Assembly: GCF_009873495.1 (NCBI RefSeq)
Contig: NZ_CP046703.1
Span: forward strand, 5,360,501 to 5,424,500
Source: Nostoc sp. ATCC 53789
GTDB taxonomy: Bacteria > Cyanobacteriota > Cyanobacteriia > Cyanobacteriales > Nostocaceae
DNA: 64,000 bases
Direction: 5' to 3'
Shown here: positions 62,412 to 64,000 of the stretch, piece after piece
Numbering within the stretch: the first letter of the stretch is position 1
How the letters are laid out: each line of letters starts with the position of its first letter
Notes under the pieces: generated by a model
What the model saw: the letters and a program-made list of their open reading frames with translations, nothing else
What the model was told of the DNA's origin: nothing
Databases searched by the model: none
Program-made: the position numbers and the translations under genes

Positions 62412-63158
62412 TCAAAAAATTTTTTTGGCTCGGTTACTGGGCAAAAAGCCCAGTAACCGAGCAAATTCGTTTTGTATGACTTGATGACACTCGCAGGAAG
62501 TTGCTTCCAAATCTTCTCGGTTCAGAATGCTAATATGACCACGTTGGTAGCTGATCATTCCGGCTCGGCTGAGGGTGCTAGCCGCTACCGTCACGCCAGA
62601 ACGACGTACACCTAGCATCTGGGAGATAAATTCGTGCGTGAGTGGAAAATCTTCTGATTCCAAACGGTCTGAGACTGTCAGTAGCCATCGGGCTAGCCGT
62701 TCTTCTAGTGTATGAAGACGGTTGCAAGCCGCTCCTTGCGCTAGTTCAGAGTATACAGCTTGTACATAGCACAGCAGTAGCTTTTGAATAACTCCGCCTC
62801 GATTGAACTCGTTTCTGAGTACATCTGCATTGATTTGCATAGCCGCGCCCGAAATCTGCACAAACGCTGTTGTGGTTGTGGTGTTGTCTCCTAAAATTAC
62901 TGGGATACCCACCATGCCTTCATTGCTAACTATCCCAACTTCTGCCGTTGAGCCATCTTCCATAGTGGTGACTATAGAAACCACTGCCTTATCAGGAAAA
63001 TAGACCTGTGTAATCGGTTCGGCTGCTTCGTAAAGAATTTGCTGAACTGGAAGCTTAACTAGCTTTAGATGGGGAAGAAGACGCTCATAATCACTAGCTG
63101 GTAAGGCTGCAAGCAGCTTATTTGGTGGTTGCTGAAAAAGGTTTTTGTTTAATGACAT
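62412..63158 (-). CDS. Crp/Fnr-family transcriptional regulator, paralogue 2
   Basis: The 248-aa protein is strongly similar to paralogue 1 along its entire length: LPASDYERLLPHLKLVKLP, GSTAEVGIVSNEGMVGIPVIL, LHTLEERLARWLLTVSDRLES, MLGVRRSGVTVAASTLSRAGM, ATSCECHQVIQNEFARLLG. The DNA-recognition helix (RRSGVTVAAS) is identical to that of paralogue 1, so both probably bind the same sites and differ in effector pocket or expression. Transcription is toward paralogue 1. Confidence 0.92.
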   Translation of the reverse strand: MSLNKNLFQQPPNKLLAALPASDYERLLPHLKLVKLPVQQILYEAAEPITQVYFPDKAVVSIVTTMEDGSTAEVGIVSNEGMVGIPVILGDNTTTTTAFVQISGAAMQINADVLRNEFNRGGVIQKLLLCYVQAVYSELAQGAACNRLHTLEERLARWLLTVSDRLESEDFPLTHEFISQMLGVRRSGVTVAASTLSRAGMISYQRGHISILNREDLEATSCECHQVIQNEFARLLGFLPSNRAKKIF

Positions 63159-63314
63159 TAGAAGTCACTCTCCTTAAGGTAGGTGACTTTAGAAAAGTCA
63201 ACTCAGGGCACAAGGAAAGAATTTAAGGATCTGATCCTAATGTCAAAAGGTGTATTCTCTAAAGGAACATGGGCACAATCTAAAAAATCTTAAATGAACA
63301 CACTTGTGTGAGTC

Positions 63315-63330
63315 TGTGCGTTTTCGCACA
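63315..63330. promoter_or_regulatory. Crp-like palindrome upstream of paralogue 2
   Basis: TGTGCGTTTTCGCACA is a perfect palindrome 157 bp upstream of the paralogue 2 start, in the context GAGTC-site-TAGAAGCTAAAAAAAATT. Relative to the site at 61564 the paired bases differ on both arms, so symmetry is preserved. Confidence 0.6.
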
Positions 63331-63359
63331 TAGAAGCTAAAAAAAATTATTTTTGCCGT

Positions 63360-64000
63360 TTATTTAAGCTTATTGCCCAATAAACGGATATATTCATCTT
63401 CTATAATCTGATAACATTCGCACGAGGTTTTTTCTAAAGCTTCTCGATTCAGGATGTTAATCTGACCACGGTGGTAGGTGATCATTCCGGCTTCACTCAA
63501 GATGTTAGCTGCTTCGGTGACACCAGCGCGACGTACACCCAGCATCTGCGAGATAAATTCTTGCGTAAGCGGGAATTCATCTGATTCCAGGCGATCGGAA
63601 ACTGTTAGCAACCATCGAGCCAGCCGCCCCTCTAGCTTATGAAGACGGTTGCACGCAGATCCTTGTGCTATTTGAGTATATACACCTTGCACGTAGCGTA
63701 GCAGCACGCTTTGGAGAGCTGTACCCCGATTGAACTCGCTTCTTAGTATATCTGCATCCATCTGCATAGCACTGTCTGGAATCTGCACAAATGCGGTTGT
63801 GGTTGTGATGTTATCTCCTAAAATTACGGGCATACCTACCATGCCTTCATTACTTACTAAACCAACTTCCACAGTTGAGCCATCTTCCATTGTGGTAATT
63901 ATAGAAACCACTGCCTTATTGGGAAAATAGACCTCTGTGATGGGTTCTCCAGGTTCGTAAAGTACTTGCCGATTTGAGAGCTTAACCAGCTTCAGATGGG
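63360..64000 (-). CDS. Crp/Fnr-family transcriptional regulator, paralogue 3 (5' end outside window)
   Basis: The frame is open to the window edge and, read from there, encodes PHLKLVKLSNRQVLYEPGEP, ITEVYFPNKAVVSIITTMED and on to the usual HTH (MLGVRRAGVTEAANILSEAGM) and Cys tail (KTSCECYQIIEDEYIRLLGN). About 20 N-terminal residues are missing compared with the paralogues. The recognition helix differs slightly (RRAGVTEAAN against RRSGVTVAAS), so its DNA specificity may have diverged. Confidence 0.9.
   Translation of the reverse strand, partial: HLKLVKLSNRQVLYEPGEPITEVYFPNKAVVSIITTMEDGSTVEVGLVSNEGMVGMPVILGDNITTTTAFVQIPDSAMQMDADILRSEFNRGTALQSVLLRYVQGVYTQIAQGSACNRLHKLEGRLARWLLTVSDRLESDEFPLTQEFISQMLGVRRAGVTEAANILSEAGMITYHRGQINILNREALEKTSCECYQIIEDEYIRLLGNKLK

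Noticed and set aside
1..64000. tRNA, rRNA, tmRNA or RNase P RNA genes
   Set aside because: No cloverleaf with GGTTCGA-type T-loop or other RNA signature was recognised by eye in the gaps; a covariance-model scan was not possible.

Overview
The window looks like chromosomal DNA of a filamentous, Nostoc/Anabaena-type cyanobacterium. Three things point there. The HIP1 octamer GCGATCGC is scattered through almost every gene. Intergenic gaps carry heptanucleotide tandem repeats (CAATGAC, TTAGTCA and relatives) and ~24-bp small dispersed repeats. Gene content is cyanobacterial: ndhS, thf1/psp29, a CpcT-type bilin lyase, a KaiB-fold protein, pilT, and the 2-oxoglutarate decarboxylase / succinic-semialdehyde dehydrogenase pair.

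Layout. 1-4.5 kb: the two TCA-bypass enzymes and an FHA-GAF adenylate cyclase. 4.5-10.5 kb: accessory DNA with a MITE, an orphan APH-fold kinase, a nested set of insertion sequences (an IS982 element broken by an ISL3 element and by a 122-bp MITE) and an IS630 element that carries a 24-bp insertion inside a former HIP1 site. 10.5-18 kb: a divergent succinyl-CoA-ligase-like pair whose alpha subunit lacks the phosphohistidine, an unknown membrane protein, pyrB and mgtE. 18.6-22.2 kb: a frameshifted TauD-like dioxygenase divergent from an AprAB-like flavoprotein/ferredoxin pair. 22.6-40 kb: mostly housekeeping (GH15/phosphorylase-kinase-like protein, ExbB/ExbD, Thf1, CpcT, STAS, hemF, mrp, rodA, ndhS, CPA2 antiporter). 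40-47.6 kb: UDP-sugar enzymes, a DUF2993 protein, a VapBC-type module with gene debris beside it, cinA and glyA.

48-49.3 kb holds the strongest candidate for an undescribed system: a two-gene unit of an LSDAT/SLOG-domain protein and a two-helix SLATT/DUF4231 membrane protein, the arrangement predicted for nucleotide-sensing membrane effectors in bacterial conflict. 50-58 kb: an M16 peptidase, a decayed IS5-family element abutting a small CRISPR array, a KaiB-fold protein and pilT. The array is unusual. The four repeats at the inferred leader end are an identical chimera of half a repeat and a spacer remnant, as if a damaged repeat became the template for later spacer acquisition. No cas genes are present. 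58-64 kb: wecB, a peptidoglycan-binding protein, a response regulator and three tandem Crp/Fnr-family paralogues. A near-identical 16-bp Crp-like palindrome lies upstream of the response regulator and of two of the paralogues.

No tRNA, rRNA or other standard RNA gene was recognised by eye. Coordinates of repeats and hairpins were read by hand and may be off by a base or two. Family assignments come from motif recognition, not from database searches.
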